Shown here: positions 10,192 through 22,500 of the stretch, in pieces
Numbering within the stretch: position 1 is the stretch's first letter
Layout: every line of letters starts with the position of its first letter
NCBI GenBank assembly: GCA_030268105.1
Contig: BSDZ01000079.1
Coordinates: 248,001-312,000, forward strand
Source of the DNA: Volvox africanus
Taxonomy: Eukaryota; Chlorophyta; Chlorophyceae; Chlamydomonadales; Volvocaceae
Reading direction: 5' to 3'
Length of the DNA: 64,000 bases
The notes under the pieces: generated by a model
The model's input: the letters and a program-made list of their open reading frames with translations, nothing else
Databases searched by the model: none
What the model was told of the DNA's origin: nothing
Made by a program: the position numbers and the translations under genes

Positions 10192-11015
10192 TGTTGTACC
10201 TCTCGTTCGCGTTTGCTCATAAGTATCTGCACGTCTGGAGACTATCGACACCGATGCGCGAGCACTTGCAAGTACAGCAAGGCAAGCGAGAGCAAACAGA
10301 GACAGCGGAAGACTTCAAGACGAAGAGAGATATAACTTACGGTCTTACAGATCGGAATGATGCAATGGACGAAATCGCCGTCAGCGCCGGAAGCAAGCAA
10401 TCATCACGCGGCGGTGATTAGCGAAGTTCAGGCTTAGCTCGGGCTAAGTAGAATATCGTATAGCAATAGTAATGTAGAACACACAAGTGTTCTCCGGTAT
10501 CGAATGTCTTGTCTAGCTTAGCCGTCCTCGCATCTGTTATACTCGCAGCATCGCAGTGCCGTACGATTCACATTAGGAGGCCGATCCTAGATGTGACAAC
10601 CCTACTGCGTATGGGCGATGTCTACTCGTAACAACGTATAAGCCTTTCCGGCATTCGCATGATGCAAGGGTCCGGATAACGATATCCGGTTGCAGGGCAT
10701 GTATCGCGACGAGTGCGGCGCTCTCAACGTGTGCTTAAATGAAGTAATATTATATCAGATAATATTACTTATCGTTTCGTAGCACGAGCATAATGCGCAC
10801 TTCAATGCTTCGGGCTTTCATGCATGCTAGGCGGATTTGCCATGGTGCGATGTAGCGATGGATAATGACAACATGCCAAATGCATATATAAATGTATGCG
10901 AATACATTTATATCATGCAGATTCATTCATATGTAATGCGTTCATCACAAAAGCACTTCGCCTCATAGGATCGCGTCGACCTACGCGTCGGCGGAAAATG
11001 AACCGTAGCACAACA
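10192..11015 (-). mobile_element. Solo LTR of the chromovirus family with target duplication CAAAC
   Basis: A complete 824-bp LTR on the minus strand, flanked by the direct repeat CAAAC at 10187-10191 and 11016-11020. Removing it and one repeat restores the leader as in copy A. A solo LTR with intact duplication is the product of recombination between the two LTRs of a full insertion. Confidence 0.95.
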
Positions 11016-11175
11016 CAAACTACGGAGATCAGGACTCAGCTGGGCAAGTACTTGCTGAGTTTACTGAATCTTCTCAAGAGTACTGTTGGTAGGCTCACCG
11101 AATCGCTTTGTACTCTTGCCTTTGTGATAGAAGTCGGCTTCTATTACGCAAACCTAGGGTATCGCTTCGTGCTCC

Positions 11176-12411
11176 ATGTCCGCGGAACACGACGATACGC
11201 CGCACACTAGCCTAGCTAGCCAACCCGATTTTGTTGTGGCTGCTAGAGCGCCGGATAGAGGTCTTGAGACTGTTGGCACGTGAGCCACTCAAGAGCCCCT
11301 TGTCCTTCAGACCCCTGCTCACTTAATTGTGCCGCATTCAGCAGTTAACACCAATATGGACAACACTGCTGGACCAAGGGTTCTGCCATTACCTCAAGCT
11401 CGAGGGCATGATGACATCCCTGAGGTGATGAGATTGTCAATTCCCGTTCCTAGGCTCAATATCTCGCTGACTGAAAAGACACCAGGACATAGCATAGCCG
11501 ATGCAACTCGTGCGTACTTGCGTGACGCTAAAAAGTATCTCCAGGCTGTTCATGGTGGCGATAATGATGGTATCAGGTGTCTCTTCGTTGGTAACACCCT
11601 CGAGGGCTCAGCGAAGGACTGGTATCGCGAATGGACCACCGCCCGGGGCGACTATACTTTTGACGAGATGATCGCCGCTTTGCTCGCACGGTTCGCTACT
11701 GAGGTTCAAGCACGTGATGTGGAGGCTCGTAAGGTTTTGGCAGCCGGTAGCTACCACATGCGTCGGGGTGAAAATGTACCTGTGTACCAGTCACGCTTCG
11801 AAGCACTAGTGACCCCCATTGCTGATCTCACCGAAACCGAGCGTGTCTTTTGGTTTAAGCAAGGCCTGACGAAACTTTTGGCTAAATGGTGCGCTACTGA
11901 CTTGGCTGGGGTGCCGATCAAGTCGTATGATGCCTTGGTCACTTTTGCTAAGGGTACGGAGATACGACTCCTTGCCGGTGAGGAAGAAGTCAAGTCTGTC
12001 CCTCGTGCAAATGCCGTGCAACTGCAGGATCCGCTTGGGGAAGCTGTAGCTCTTGACCAGGAACTCGGAGCGACCCGCCCCACGCCTGCTGCCGCGACGC
12101 GACGCAGCAACCGGCAACGCCAGGCACGCGGGGGCGCTAGCTCGGGTGTCCGCGGGTCAGGAGGAGCAGGTCCGAGCTCGGACCCGGCTAAGAGCAGGAA
12201 GCGTGGTGGTGCGCCGTCGTCGGCAGCCGCACAGCGCTCTGACCCCAATGTGAAGCGGACTCGCACGGATGACTCGTTTATGCCAAAATGGAATTGCAAT
12301 CGTTCCGAGTTCGAACGTCGGAAAGCGGCCAATGTTTGTCTACGGTGCGCGGAGAGTCATCCTACGAAGGATTGCCCGTTACTGCCACCGTTTGTACCTC
12401 AGCCGAAATAG
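11176..12411 (+). pseudogene. gag: Gag, copy C (nonsense mutation at codon 36)
   Basis: Collinear with copy A's Gag from ATG 11176 to UAG 12409-12411, including the capsid region and the zinc knuckle (CX2CX3HX4C). Codon 36 (11281-11283) is TGA where copy A has CGA, so full-length Gag cannot be made. The frame is open again afterwards, so this is a single recent-looking lesion. Confidence 0.9.
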
Positions 12412-12450
12412 GGGCTTGCCCGGGTTCCTGTGGAGGGGGCACCGCCCGGG
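12409..12450 (+). promoter_or_regulatory. Putative UAG readthrough signal, copy C
   Basis: UAG 12409-12411, spacer GGGCTTG, CCCGGG 12419-12424 and CCCGGG 12445-12450, with the small internal CCT/AGG hairpin. It is conserved even though this copy is dead. Confidence 0.6.
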
Positions 12451-15400
12451 ATTTCTGAACTCACACGTGGTCGGTGGTCATCCTTACGGCCAGCCGTGAA
12501 GGCATTGTTGCCTTGCGTACTTGGACACATCGAGCGAGTCATTGCACGACGCATCACGCTTGACGGACGCAAGGGACTTCTCTGCTTCGACCCGTTGTGT
12601 AATTTGTTTACACTTCGCCGTCCCCTGTCGTCTATCGATCTGTCTAACCACGTGGTTTTGTTCATCCCCTCGTCTCTGCATGAGATGTCGGAACAGTTGG
12701 CCGTTTACAGGAGATGTAGGCGTCAATTTCCAGGCACCGCCACATGTGTTTTACTCCCCGCTTTCTGTCGGCGCAAGGCAGAAGCATCGTTAAGGGGTAT
12801 GCGGCATGTCCACCGGTTCGAGCCGGGCACCGTTTTGTTTAATGGTGTGGATCGGGAGGGTATGCTGGCTCCGTGGCCAGGCACATCCTACTCGGTTGAC
12901 GTTTGGTACGAAGCTCCTGATGAGGGTGCCGTAGGATACGGACCCGCCCTAAGTGCACTAACGTTATCTGCTGGGCAGTCGCTCGTAGATAACCGTGTCC
13001 CAGTGGTTCAGATCGGTTTGAATGGCCGTACTCTGAAGGCACTTGTTGACACCGGTGCCAGCGACGACTTCATCTCTGTCGCAGAGGTGAATGTGCTGGG
13101 GTTGACCCCAGAGTCGTCTGATTGTCCACAGGTTACCCTTGCTGGCGGGGGTAAGCATCCCATCGTGGGCAGGATTACCCTTAGCCTATCGATAGGCCCT
13201 TTGCGTGTTGTGACCCGGCCGTACGTGCTGCAGGGCTTAGCAGAGACTGCACCGTACATAATGGGGTCTTCGACATTACGGCAGTACCGCGCGCGCATCG
13301 ACATGGAGACCGCAACCCTGCATATGTGCAAGGGTACTCTGTCGATTAAGGTACCTTTCCTGTCGTTCGAACATGTCACACCAAAGGAGGGCGAAGCTGA
13401 GGCGGTGCCTATGGTTAATTTCGCTGTGACCGCAATGGCCGCGCGAATCGAACCAGAGCTAGTCGGGCGTAAGGAGGCCGTCCGTTTGTTACGGAAGGGT
13501 GCCCACGGACTGCTTTTGAGGCCGCGGGTGGGCTGTTGTGCCACAACCGCGCAGATTTCTGTGGATCCTGAGGTTGAGGCCCTACTGTCGCAGTATGAGG
13601 ACGTCTTTAAAGATATCCCCGGCCTACCACCTATGCGTCCTGTTGATCACACAATCCCTCTCATGCCTGGAGCGCAGCCTACGGCCCGGCCAATGTACAG
13701 GTTGAGTCCATTGGAGCTGGACGAGGTAAAGCGCCAGGTGACGGATTTGCTCGCGAAGGGTATGATACGCCCCAGCACATCCCCGTATTCTGCACCGATT
13801 TTGTTTGTCGGTAAGAAGGATGGGACCTTGCGCATGTGCATCAATTACCGGGGGTTGAATGCGAGTACGGTGAAAAATCGCTACCCTTTGCCACGCGTTG
13901 ACGACCTGTTGGATAAGCTGAAGGGATCGGCTTATTTTTCCTCGATTGACTTACAACAGGGCTATAATCAGATTTGCATCGCTGCCTCTGATATTCCGAA
14001 AACTGCTTTTCGGACGCCCTTCGGTCACTTTGAGTATACGGTCCTATCGTTTGGTTTGACTAATGCCCCTGCGACGTTTCAGGCGGTCATGGACCGAATG
14101 TTTAGACCGTTTATCAACAGGTTCGTTGTTTGCTACCTGGATGACATCTTGGTTTATTCTAAGATGCGCGAGGAGCATTTGGAGCATCTTCGGCTTGTGC
14201 TCGACGTTATGAGGCGGGAGCAATTGTTTGCTAAACGCGCCAAATGCTTTTGGGCGCAGCCTCAGGTGGAATATTTAGGCCACATTGTATCGGCCACCGG
14301 TGTGAAGATGGACCCGCGGAAGGTCGCCGTGGTTCGCGATTGGCCCGCGCCTCAGAACCTCACGGAGCTGCGTAAGTTCCTTGGCTTGACCAATTATTTC
14401 CGAAAGTTCATTGAAAAATATTCCATCATTGCGGCCCCGCTTACTAACTTAACTCGCAAAGGCGTTTTCGTTTCACTCGAGTCGTGGACGTCGCAATGCC
14501 AGCGGGCATTCAAAGAGCTCAAGCGAACCGTTGCCGAAGATGTCACCCTTGCATTCCCTGATTACTCGTTGCCGTTTCGTGTTGAGGTAGTGTCTGATGC
14601 CTCAGTATTTGGAAGCGGCGCTGTATTGTTACAGGAAGGGCGACCGATCGCTTTCACGAGTAAGAAGTTTTCTGGTGCGGAGATTCGCTACACCACCGGG
14701 GAACAGGAGCTTCTGGCAGTGCTGCATGCTTTAAAGGAATGGCGCTGTTACCTCGAGGGTCGCCCATTTACTTTAAAGACTGACCACAAACCCCTAACGT
14801 TTTTGCAAAGCATTCTGACGTTGAACCGCCGTCAGGCTAGGTGGATGGAATACCTAGCTAGGTTCGACTGCACCTGGGAGTACATTTCTGGTAAATTGAA
14901 TATTGCCGATGCTCTCAGTCGACATCTGTCGCTACACGCTGCAATTTTAGCAGCACCCGTCGTGCGACCTCATAACGAGGAGGTGCCGATCACGACGGAC
15001 CTCGCAGAGCGGTTGAAGGTGGCCTACAACGCAGACGCCTGGTTCTCGGAGCAGGCTAATGTAGAAAACCTTCGCAAGCAGAATGGCCTTTGGCTACGGA
15101 CGGAGGGTGCAGCTACGCAAATCGTCGTTCCGAGCGACGACGCGCTACGCTACGACATCCTTGCACAGTTCCACGAGGACCCGTTAGCAGGACACCCTGG
15201 TAGCAAGCGGTTGGTCGAATTGGTGCAACGTTCCTTTTGGTGGCCTCGTTTGGCTAACGATGCGGCGAACTTCGTACAGACATGCAGTCTGTGCCAGCGC
15301 AATAAGGCTTTGTCCGGTAAGGGTCATGGGTTGTTGCAACCGTTGCCTGTCCCGGATGCGCCTTGGGAAAGTGTTTCCATGGACTTCGTAGTCGCGCTGC

Positions 15401-16465
15401 CCAAAACTGAGGGGGGATATGATGCGGTGTTCGTAATGGTCGATCGTCTGACTAAGATGGTCCACCTAGCACCATGCACATCATCCTGAGCAAACCGCAC
15501 GTTTGTTTTTCGATAATGTGGTTTGGTTACATGGGGTTCCCAAAAACGTGATCTCGGACCGCGGTGGACAGTTCACGTCTAAGTTTTGGGAAGCGCTCTG
15601 CAAGCTAGTTGGCATGCGTGTCAACCTGAGCACAGCGTACCACCCGCAGACTGATGGTCAAACCGAACGCACAAACCGCACGTTGGGTGATATGTTGCGC
15701 AATTATGCTGGTCGCACACCACTCGTTTGGGATACATATTTGACTGCGGCAGAATTCGCCCTTTACAACGCTGTTAACCGCTCTACAGGCAAAAGTCCGT
15801 TCTTTCTTAACTACGGGTTTCATCCCGCGCTACCCGTGTGGCGTGAGTTGGAAGTGAACGTGCCTGCTGCTAAACTTTTTGCCAAGTCTTTTATGTCCCG
15901 AATCACAGACGCGAAGTCGTGTTTGGACGCGGCGCAGCAACGAACGACGGAATACTACAACAAATCCAAGCAAGATGTGACGTTTTCGGAAGGGCAACTC
16001 GTGTTGCTAAGCACCAAGAACTTGCGTTCCTTGGCCGACGGATCCCGAAAACTCTTACCCCGCTGGATTGGTCCGTATCCTGTCATGCGCATGGTTGGGA
16101 ATGTGGCTGTGGAGCTTGCATTGCCCGCTGATATGACCATTCACCCCACGTTTCATGTATCGCTTGTCCGTCCTTATCGTGGTACGGAACCCGTCCCTGA
16201 GCCTGCTAACGCCCCCGCAGCGATAGAACCAGTTCCCGAGACCTGGATCGCTGGTAAACAGAAGTTTTACGATGTGGAGCGGGTGTTAGATTATCGCGCG
16301 CGTCGTGTGGGCCGACACCGACGTAAGCGGACAGTACACGAGTACTTGGTCAAGTGGACAGGGTATACCAGCGAGCACAACTCATGGGAACCGACACGCA
16401 ACTTCTCGCAGGACATCAAGCCCCTGCTCGAAGAAGCCCGCAAACGTGCCACGCAAGCCCAATGA
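12412..16465 (+). pseudogene. pol: Pol, copy C (8-bp frameshift deletion in integrase)
   Basis: Same domain order as copy B. At about 15488 the sequence CACGGCTG present in B (7579-7586) is missing between two CTG repeats. This shifts the frame and creates an immediate TGA within the integrase core, just before the second catalytic Asp. The rest of integrase and the chromodomain remain open from 15503 to the TGA at 16463-16465. The RT YLDD box and protease motif are still present upstream. Confidence 0.93.
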
Positions 16466-16509
16466 CCCTTGCAGTCGATGCTGTATGAAGCAGCGAGGAC
16501 GCTGCATAC

Positions 16510-16524
16510 GGGAGGGGGGATAAT
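16510..16524 (+). promoter_or_regulatory. Polypurine tract, copy C
   Basis: GGGAGGGGGGATAAT directly before the 3' LTR. Confidence 0.78.
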
Positions 16525-17368
16525 TGTTGTGCTACGGTTCATTTCCCTTCACTTCCCGCCGATGTGTAGGTCGATGTGACCCTACGAGGTGAAGTGTTAT
16601 CTTGATGAACGCATGAATGACTATTGCATATGAATGAACCTGCATGATATAAATGTATTCGCATACATTTATATATGCATTTGGCATGTCATCATTGTCC
16701 ATCACGACATCGCATCATGGCAAATCCGCCTAGCATGCATGAAATCCCGAATCATTGAAGTGCGCATTATGCTCGTGCTACGAAACGATAAGTAATATTA
16801 TCTGCTATAATATTACTTCATTACAGCACACGTTGAGAGCGCCGCACTCGTCGCGATGCATGCCTTGCAACCGAATATCGTTATTCGGACCCTTGCATCA
16901 TGCGAATGCCGGAAAGGCTTATACATTGTTATGCGTGGACATCGCCTATACGCAGTAGGGTTGTCACACTTAGGATCGGCCTCCTAGTGTGGATCGTACG
17001 GCATTGCGATGCTGCGATTATAACAGATGCGAGGACAGCTAAGCAAGATAAGATATTCGACACCGGAGAACACTCGTGTGTTCTACATTATCATTGCTAT
17101 ACGCTATTCTACTTAGCCCGAGCTAAGCCTAAACTTCGCAATTCACCGCCGCGTGATGATTGCTTGCTTCCGGCGCTGACGGCGATTACGTCCATTGCAC
17201 CGCTTCGATCTGTAAGACTGTAAGTTATATCTCTTCTTGTCTTGAAGTCTTCCACTGTCTCTGTTTGCTCGCGTTCGCCTTGCTGTACTTGCAAGTGCTC
17301 GCGCATCGGTGTCGAAAGCCTTCAGACGTGCAGATACTGATGAGCAAACACGAAGGAGAGGTACAACA
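16525..17368 (+). repeat. 3' LTR of copy C (844 bp)
   Basis: TGTTGTGC...GTACAACA, 20 bp longer than the other LTRs, mainly from a small duplication near its start (TTCATTTCCC then TTCACTTCCC). It is more diverged than the A, B and solo LTRs, as expected for the oldest copy. Confidence 0.9.
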
Positions 17369-17765
17369 AGAGGAACGGTGTCAACTGTATTGACGTATAT
17401 CCTCGGTGCTGTACCTACCTATCTCCCCACCTCACTCCCTCCCTCCCGTGTGCCCTCCCTTCCTCACTCCCTTCCCCGTTGTCGGCGATGATGGGGGTGC
17501 TTTGTCGGCAGCGGTGGCGGTGGTGGCGGACGGAGAGAGGGAGGGAGAGAGGTTACCATTCCCACCATCGCCACCGCCGCCACCACGGACACATACGCTA
17601 CTACCGCTACCACCGCATCTACCGCCACCAAGGAGACCGACGCCAAGATAGCCGACACCGCCTCCATCGACGCAGAACCGCCACATCCGCCACCACAGCC
17701 ATCGTCGCCACCACCGCTGTAAGTATTCTGGGGTATCTACGGGTTGTGTTCATTATTGGACGTTA
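17369..17765 (+). repeat. Host triplet repeat, paralog of 39617-40020
   Basis: Follows copy C and matches 39617 onward almost base for base: a CCCTCC-rich stretch, a GGAGGG-rich stretch, then ACC/GCC triplets that would read as Thr/Ala, and the start of a TRIM-like LTR segment at 17718 (TGTAAGTATTCTGGGG). Homology ends near 17765. It shows what the C target site looked like before insertion. Confidence 0.75.
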
Positions 17766-19584
17766 TACTGACATTTACTGATAGTCATGCACTAATAACG
17801 CTTATCGTCATGTTAGGTCACATCAACCAATGCATTGATTGTTGTATCTCTCCTTCTTCACTCATGCACTTTATCTGCGCGTCTGAACGTTAGACACTAG
17901 TGTAGTTGGAATCAATGGATAGGCGGATGATGGGAGGTTGGGTGACAGTGGTGCTCTGATGCTCAGGTTGCAGTGCCCAGCTTAAACTTGATCTACATCT
18001 GTTCTATGAGGAGGCCCTGAAAAGGTTGAGGAGAGCAGCAATAGGAAAGGGAGATTTCGTAAGCAAGGGGGCCCAGAGGATTAAGAGTTACCTTTAAGAA
18101 ACCAAATGTACCTGCTTCCTGAGAATTTAAATACCAGTGCCACTCACTAAAAATTTACCTACGTCCTCCAGTAGGCAGGACCATTGGCACGGGGTTCATG
18201 CATTGAATAAGGATGTGAGGAAAGCTCCCGTCATGCGCCAAGACAAGGCTAACAACATATGCTGCCGCACCAGGATTTTGCTACCCCGTCATTTGATCAC
18301 AGTAAGCATAAGAGCCATGAGGCTCCACCCTGTTTTGGGGGGAGGCAGTGGGTCCCCGAGGTCACCCATCACTTGGTGGCACGGCATGTTGTGGCAGGTG
18401 CACAACGAAGTGTTTGCTGTGGGTCTCAGTTCCCCAGGATCCTAAGGGACTTGGATGGATGGCAGGGAGGGATTAAGGGGTCAGGGATAATACAGAGATG
18501 CCTGCAGCAGCTGAGTGGAATGGAGATGGGAAAGGTATAAAATGCAATTCTTGAGCCAAGGCGAGCAAACGATGCAAATGGTCAAAACCCTCGCAAAACT
18601 CACACATACGTTCACTGCCATTCTCGCTCATGCCATGGTGTCCCTATAGGCCTTTATATTGAAGGCAACCACTGAACTGCACAGCGCTTTAACCGCATCC
18701 GTTTGTGTAATTTCTGGGTGATACTTTCGTCATCATGGCGCCTTCATTGTTACGCAGTTGGAACCCTAAATGTGAAGACCCTTAACATTGCTTTGGGTGC
18801 TCAAGAACTTCGTACGAATGATGAGTCCTCAATACGCACCTTCAAGGTTAAGTTAACAACTGGGGAAATTCCAGTTCATCCTGCGCTGCACTTACACAAA
18901 GAATAAAGAACGACATATGTTTTACGTGGACGCATCGCACCACATCGAACACTGAACCGCACTGCAATTCAGGTTCCTCCTTCTTGCTCTCTCCTCTTCC
19001 TCCCTCCGCTTCACTGAAAGGAGCACCCTGCTGCAGAAGTGATCCACCACAACCCTCAACCTACACGTGCTCAGCTAAGCCAAAAGGATTGCATCCCGTG
19101 CAGCATTACTGCCGTATACGTCCGTCACGATTTGGTACTTGGCGGGCAGTGGTACTGCTGCCGACTCGAGTTCGGACTCCACTATCACGAATACATCTCC
19201 AGCGTCGCTGTTACCATGGCGAAACGCCTCCCTGGACCCTGCATGTGGCCCAACATCAGCAAAAAAAACCCTTCTTGAAGCACTCCATGCCGAGCCATTT
19301 TCCTGCATGCAGGATGCGGGGTGGAGCTTGTGAGATGAGGGGACTAGATGGAGGCGGGAGAGAGAGGAGAAGAGCCACGAGAGAGGGGGAAGGAAATATG
19401 GTGGAACGTGTGGCGCTTGCAACAATGCCCTGCTGCAAACCTCTCTCGGCAAAGTTGGAACGTGAGCCCAAATCTTGGTAATAAGCAGCATTCTCATCCA
19501 GTTCGAATTCAATTTAGCAAAAACAGCAACACAGAAAGGGATAGAATCACAATCCCAGTCTTTAACTGTGTGCTTTCCTCATTA
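17766..19584. other. No supported gene
   Basis: Both strands carry only short, unconvincing ORFs. I see no domain, repeat or RNA gene. It may contain the 3' UTR and downstream region of the sulfatase gene. Confidence 0.5.
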
Positions 19585-22500
19585 TTACGCGGTTTTCACT
19601 CTTACCGCACAATCTGGCACGACCGCGCCGCGAAATGACAACCATTCGTTTTCCAGGTCCTGATATGGCAGACATCGGCCGAAAGAAAAGGCAGGTATTG
19701 CATCGTACATATCATCGTACTGCTCGTCCATGGCATCCCACAGATCCGAGACGCTGCCATCGGTGTGAAGCACCTGCAGCCGTATATCCGTGCAGGGGCG
19801 CGCAGAAGCCTTAGGGTTTTATGATTTGTACATGGGTGCGACATATCCGGGTAGCCCGGAGCCGATTTGATCTGTCGTAACAAGTCAACCAGATAACCAG
19901 TTTCTACTATTACCGTCGTAAGGGCATTATAATCCAAATCCAATTCCAACGCTACCTGGAGTATTGCCCTGTGGATCCTGTACATATGGAGCCCGGCAGA
20001 ACACGTTTCCTTCCACCGCACCTCTTCCCTCCACCGCGTCACACCACTCAGCCGTGGTTTGTTTGTTAACCTCCCCGTTGCGGCGCACCTGGAATGGGTG
20101 GCTGCATGACCTGCCGCTGCACACCGCCAGGACTGCTAACATCGCATCCAGTCGGCTTCGGATTCGAAGCAGCCAATTGACGTAATTGCCGTCCGCACGC
20201 CAATTCACTGCCATTACCTCCTGTCGGGACTCCGTATTGCGGAGGCGATGATCATTGGCAGCAGATGCTGACCCACGGGTAGTTGACCTGTCCCAGACAG
20301 TCCTTGCCCAGGCTCTGGCTGCCGCTGCGACCTCTGATATGGCGGTGGAAGAATTATTTATCTTATCACGGAACGAGGCCTGTACAGCTCCGGATACAGC
20401 AGACCGAGCGGAAGACCACCAGCTTCCCGATTGTGAGACAGAGGCCCCGCCCAATGGCAACAAAAGGTTGATTCGCTCGTAAGGATCCCGTACGAGATCA
20501 TACAACTCAAACTCGCCACTGCAGTGCAATACGTACCTGCGCTGTATCGGAGGGTCAGAGGAAAATGTCTTAGCATTTCGGTTTCATACAATGCTCCTCC
20601 GTCCGCCGTATCGCACCCACGTTGCCCCCAATTCCCTCACGCCAACAGATCAGTGTCGTACTTGTAAGCCTCCTCCTGGTCGCTCCGCAGCACACGCACA
20701 GCCTTCCAGGTGAGGTTCTGGTACGGCGGGTGGGAGTGAATGGACTCCTCCACCCACTCGCCCCAAAATTCAGCCATAAGACTGCAGATCCAGGGCGCGG
20801 GGTGAGGGGTGATGAGATATAGAAGCAGTGGGCACGAAGGAGGGTGTTTAGCTAATGTCGCTTGAATTGATACACGCATGAAAATATACACACATAAACA
20901 CACGTAGTATGTAGGAGCCGTGGGAGCGATAGGAGCCGAAACTGTTATGTTGCGACTAATGTCCCCAATGTAGTGACTTTATATCCTCCTACCGACACCT
21001 CGGCTGCCATAGGGGTAATGGGCTAGTATGTCCCTTTACTCCATGGATCGTGCAAGACGTGGCTCCCGTTACCGGGCTAACACATCGGCGCGGATGTGAA
21101 GGGGCTGGGTTCATTTATATTTATATTTATCTTTGTTATTCGATATCAGGCTTAGGGGTTTGGATTGTAACCCTTTTCATTATTTTGCGCGTTTGTCACA
21201 CCCACACCCTAACCTGCTGGCATTTTACTACTGGTTCCAGCAATATGCAACGCACTGGTTCCAGAGCGGTCCTTGGTCAGGCCTGCCATAAACGTAGCTT
21301 GGAGGGAGGGTGCCGTCGCTTACTGCGGCCAGGGGCAGGGGGACACCGTCCAGCTGCCGAAGAGAGAGCGCCAAATCTGCAGGGGCCAGGGAAATCAGGG
21401 GCGGGGAAAAAAGGAAGACAGATGAGTGCGTGAAATCGCTGCGAGGCGATAAGGGCAAGGGCAAGGGCAAGGGGAGGGGGAGGGGGAAGGGCAAGGGGAG
21501 GGGGAGGGGGAAGGGCAAGGGGAGGGGGAGGGGGAAGGGCAAGGCGAAGGGCAAGGGCAAGGGCAAGGGCAAGGGCAAGGGCAAGGGCAAGGGCAAGGGC
21601 AAGGGCAAGGGGAAGGGGAAGGGCAAGGGGAAGGGGAAGGGGAAGGGGAAGGGGAAGGGGAAGGGGAAGGGGAAGGGGAAGGGGAAGGGGAAGGGGAAGG
21701 GGAAGGGGAAGGGGAAGGGGAAGGGGAAGGGGAAGGGGAAGGGGAAGGGGAAGGGGAAGGGGAAGGGGAAGGGGAAGGGGAAGGGGAAGGGGAAGGGGAA
21801 GGGGAAGGGGAAGGGGAAGGGGAAGGGGAAGGGGAAGGGGAAGGGGAAGGGGAAGGGGAAGGGGAAGGGGAAGGGGAAGGGGAAGGGGAAGGGGAAGGGT
21901 TTTAGGTCCATCCATCCATCCATCCATCCATCCATCCCGGTGCACCCTAGTAAGCACCTGGATTGTTGAGACCTACGGGTCCATGGCCTAGCATACCCTC
22001 CCTCCCTCGCCCTCGTTAGCCACGCCCGCCCCACTAACCCGACTCCCCACTCACCGGCCAGCGCTAGTACAGTGGGGGCAATGTCAATGTGCTGCGTTGT
22101 GGTAACCACCTTGGAGCCGGCAGCCAGACCCGGGCCCTGAGGCCAGGGACGACGGGTGGAGGGGTGAAGTCCAGGGATTTCTGCCACAAAAGGATTATGG
22201 TTCTTGAGTATTAGGCTACAAAGACAACGGACAGTTGGATTGCGGTTAGGACGACGATTAAGGGGGGGAAGGCAGGGTTTAAGATGCAACAGATGGGTGC
22301 GCGCAAGGATATATGGCAAGAACGACGGAGGGCCTGTTCTGGTGGCAGTGGTTGCCTCATGTTAAAGAAGTGATCTGTCCATGACTCCTGACTAACAAGT
22401 CAGGCCCATCCCACCCGCCCTCTGCGCCCCTCACCGCCATCATCATAGGCACTCGAAGGTCCTCCTCGAAGGCGGTGGTCTTCCCGCTGCCCATGCGGTG

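Larger units (their letters stand above)
9447..17368 (+). mobile_element. Chromovirus copy C (oldest, defective, host to other insertions)
   Basis: Contains the right part of its 5' LTR (9447-9880), primer site, leader split by a solo LTR, mutated gag, frameshifted pol, polypurine tract and 3' LTR (16525-17368). The flank AGAGG at 17369-17373 is the likely target duplication. A paralogous unoccupied site is visible near 39617-39640. Confidence 0.9.

Noticed and set aside
21228..22319. Long Pro-Phe/Pro-Leu and Lys-Gly repeat ORFs
   Set aside because: They arise from the GGGGAA array, which has no stop codons in several frames; it lies inside a sulfatase intron.
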